From an uncultured Prevotella sp. (GTDB lineage Bacteria > Bacteroidota > Bacteroidia > Bacteroidales > Bacteroidaceae), in contig URRR01000045.1 in assembly GCA_900550365.1 (NCBI GenBank), positions 1-14,814 on the forward strand: 14,814 nucleotides of DNA. Direction: 5' to 3'. The notes beneath the pieces were generated by a model. It did no database searches. It was given only the letters and a program-made list of their open reading frames with translations, and was not told where the DNA came from. This document shows, in pieces, positions 14,577 to 14,814 of the stretch (position 1 is the first letter of the stretch; every line of letters begins with the position of its first letter). The position numbers and the translations under genes were made by a program.

Positions 14577-14814
14577 GAGTTAAGAGTGAATGGTGAAAAG
14601 TGAAGTCTCTAAGTTCAGCAGACAAGATAAGTTCAGCAGACAAGATACAAGCAGACCAGCAGACAAGGAGATTTGCTCTGTTAGTAACAAAGCATATGGC
14701 TTTAACTTCTAACGCCTGAAGGGCGTGATAACTTCTCTAAGTTCAGCAGACAAGATACAAGCAGACCAGCAGACAAGGAGATTTGCTTTGTTAGTAACAA
14801 AGCATATGGCTTTA
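14577..14814. repeat. Tandem repeat region at the right edge (110-base period, runs off window)
   Basis: This 238-base stretch has no gene. It opens with degenerate 8-base units (14577-14607: GAGTTAA, GAGTGAAT, GGTGAAAA, GTGAAGTC). An 18-base segment is then duplicated in tandem (14611-14628 and 14629-14646). A 77-base unit at 14628-14704 recurs at 14738-14814 with one mismatch (14678 against 14788), a period of 110 bases. The second unit ends exactly at the window end, so the array may continue. Each unit holds a palindrome TGCTTTGTTA-G-TAACAAAGCA (14784-14804, perfect in copy two), and the spacer holds ACGCC/GGCGT (14712-14726). Confidence 0.88.

Noticed and set aside
14577..14814. Right-edge direct repeats as a CRISPR array
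   Set aside because: Only two long units are present, spaced 110 bases apart; the units are 77 bases with internal repeats, and the single 33-base spacer itself contains a hairpin. No cas gene is present.

Overview
The window looks like chromosomal DNA from a member of the Bacteroidota, most likely Prevotellaceae. Four upstream regions carry the Bacteroidota -7 element TAnnTTTG (two of them with a TTG or TTTG 19 bases upstream), Shine-Dalgarno sequences are essentially absent, and the proteins (M16 peptidase, iron-sulphur fumarase close to FumA, Ig-domain esterase, HAE1 efflux pump, long NhaA) suit that group. The genus is inference. No tRNA, rRNA, CRISPR array, insertion sequence or phage gene is visible.

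Layout. The left third reads rightward: the 3' two thirds of an M16 zinc-peptidase gene (1-1868), a 307-base gap holding a nested palindromic element (1919-1995), a secreted alpha/beta-hydrolase esterase (2176-3474), a 71-residue hypothetical protein (3658-3873) and class I fumarate hydratase (4126-5769). These last three each have their own -7 element, so they look like single-gene units. Between fumarase and the next block lie several arrays of 8-9 base tandem repeats (5776-6004) and a 27-bp perfect hairpin (6003-6062) that serves as a terminator for both converging units.

The right two thirds read leftward. In transcription order they are an NfsA-like nitroreductase (14512-13775), a 524-base AT-rich gap, the Na+/H+ antiporter NhaA (13250-11868), and a tripartite RND efflux operon: periplasmic adaptor (11810-10584), inner-membrane HAE1 pump (10587-7453) and outer-membrane lipoprotein channel (7456-6071). 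The three efflux genes overlap by ATGA and are surely cotranslated. NhaA is only 57 bases upstream and may be cotranscribed. Adaptor, pump and channel should form one envelope-spanning, proton-driven exporter. NhaA exchanges Na+ for H+ across the same membrane.

The least explained parts are the 524-base gap and the repeats. The gap contains what looks like a complete small leftward transcription unit: a promoter at 13624-13654, a possible 63-residue protein broken by two single-base frameshifts, and a terminator at 13326-13359 just before nhaA. It could be a decayed gene, a small RNA, or an nhaA leader with attenuation. The right edge (14577-14814) is filled with tandem repeats, one segment of which recurs beside the fumarase gene 8.9 kb away.
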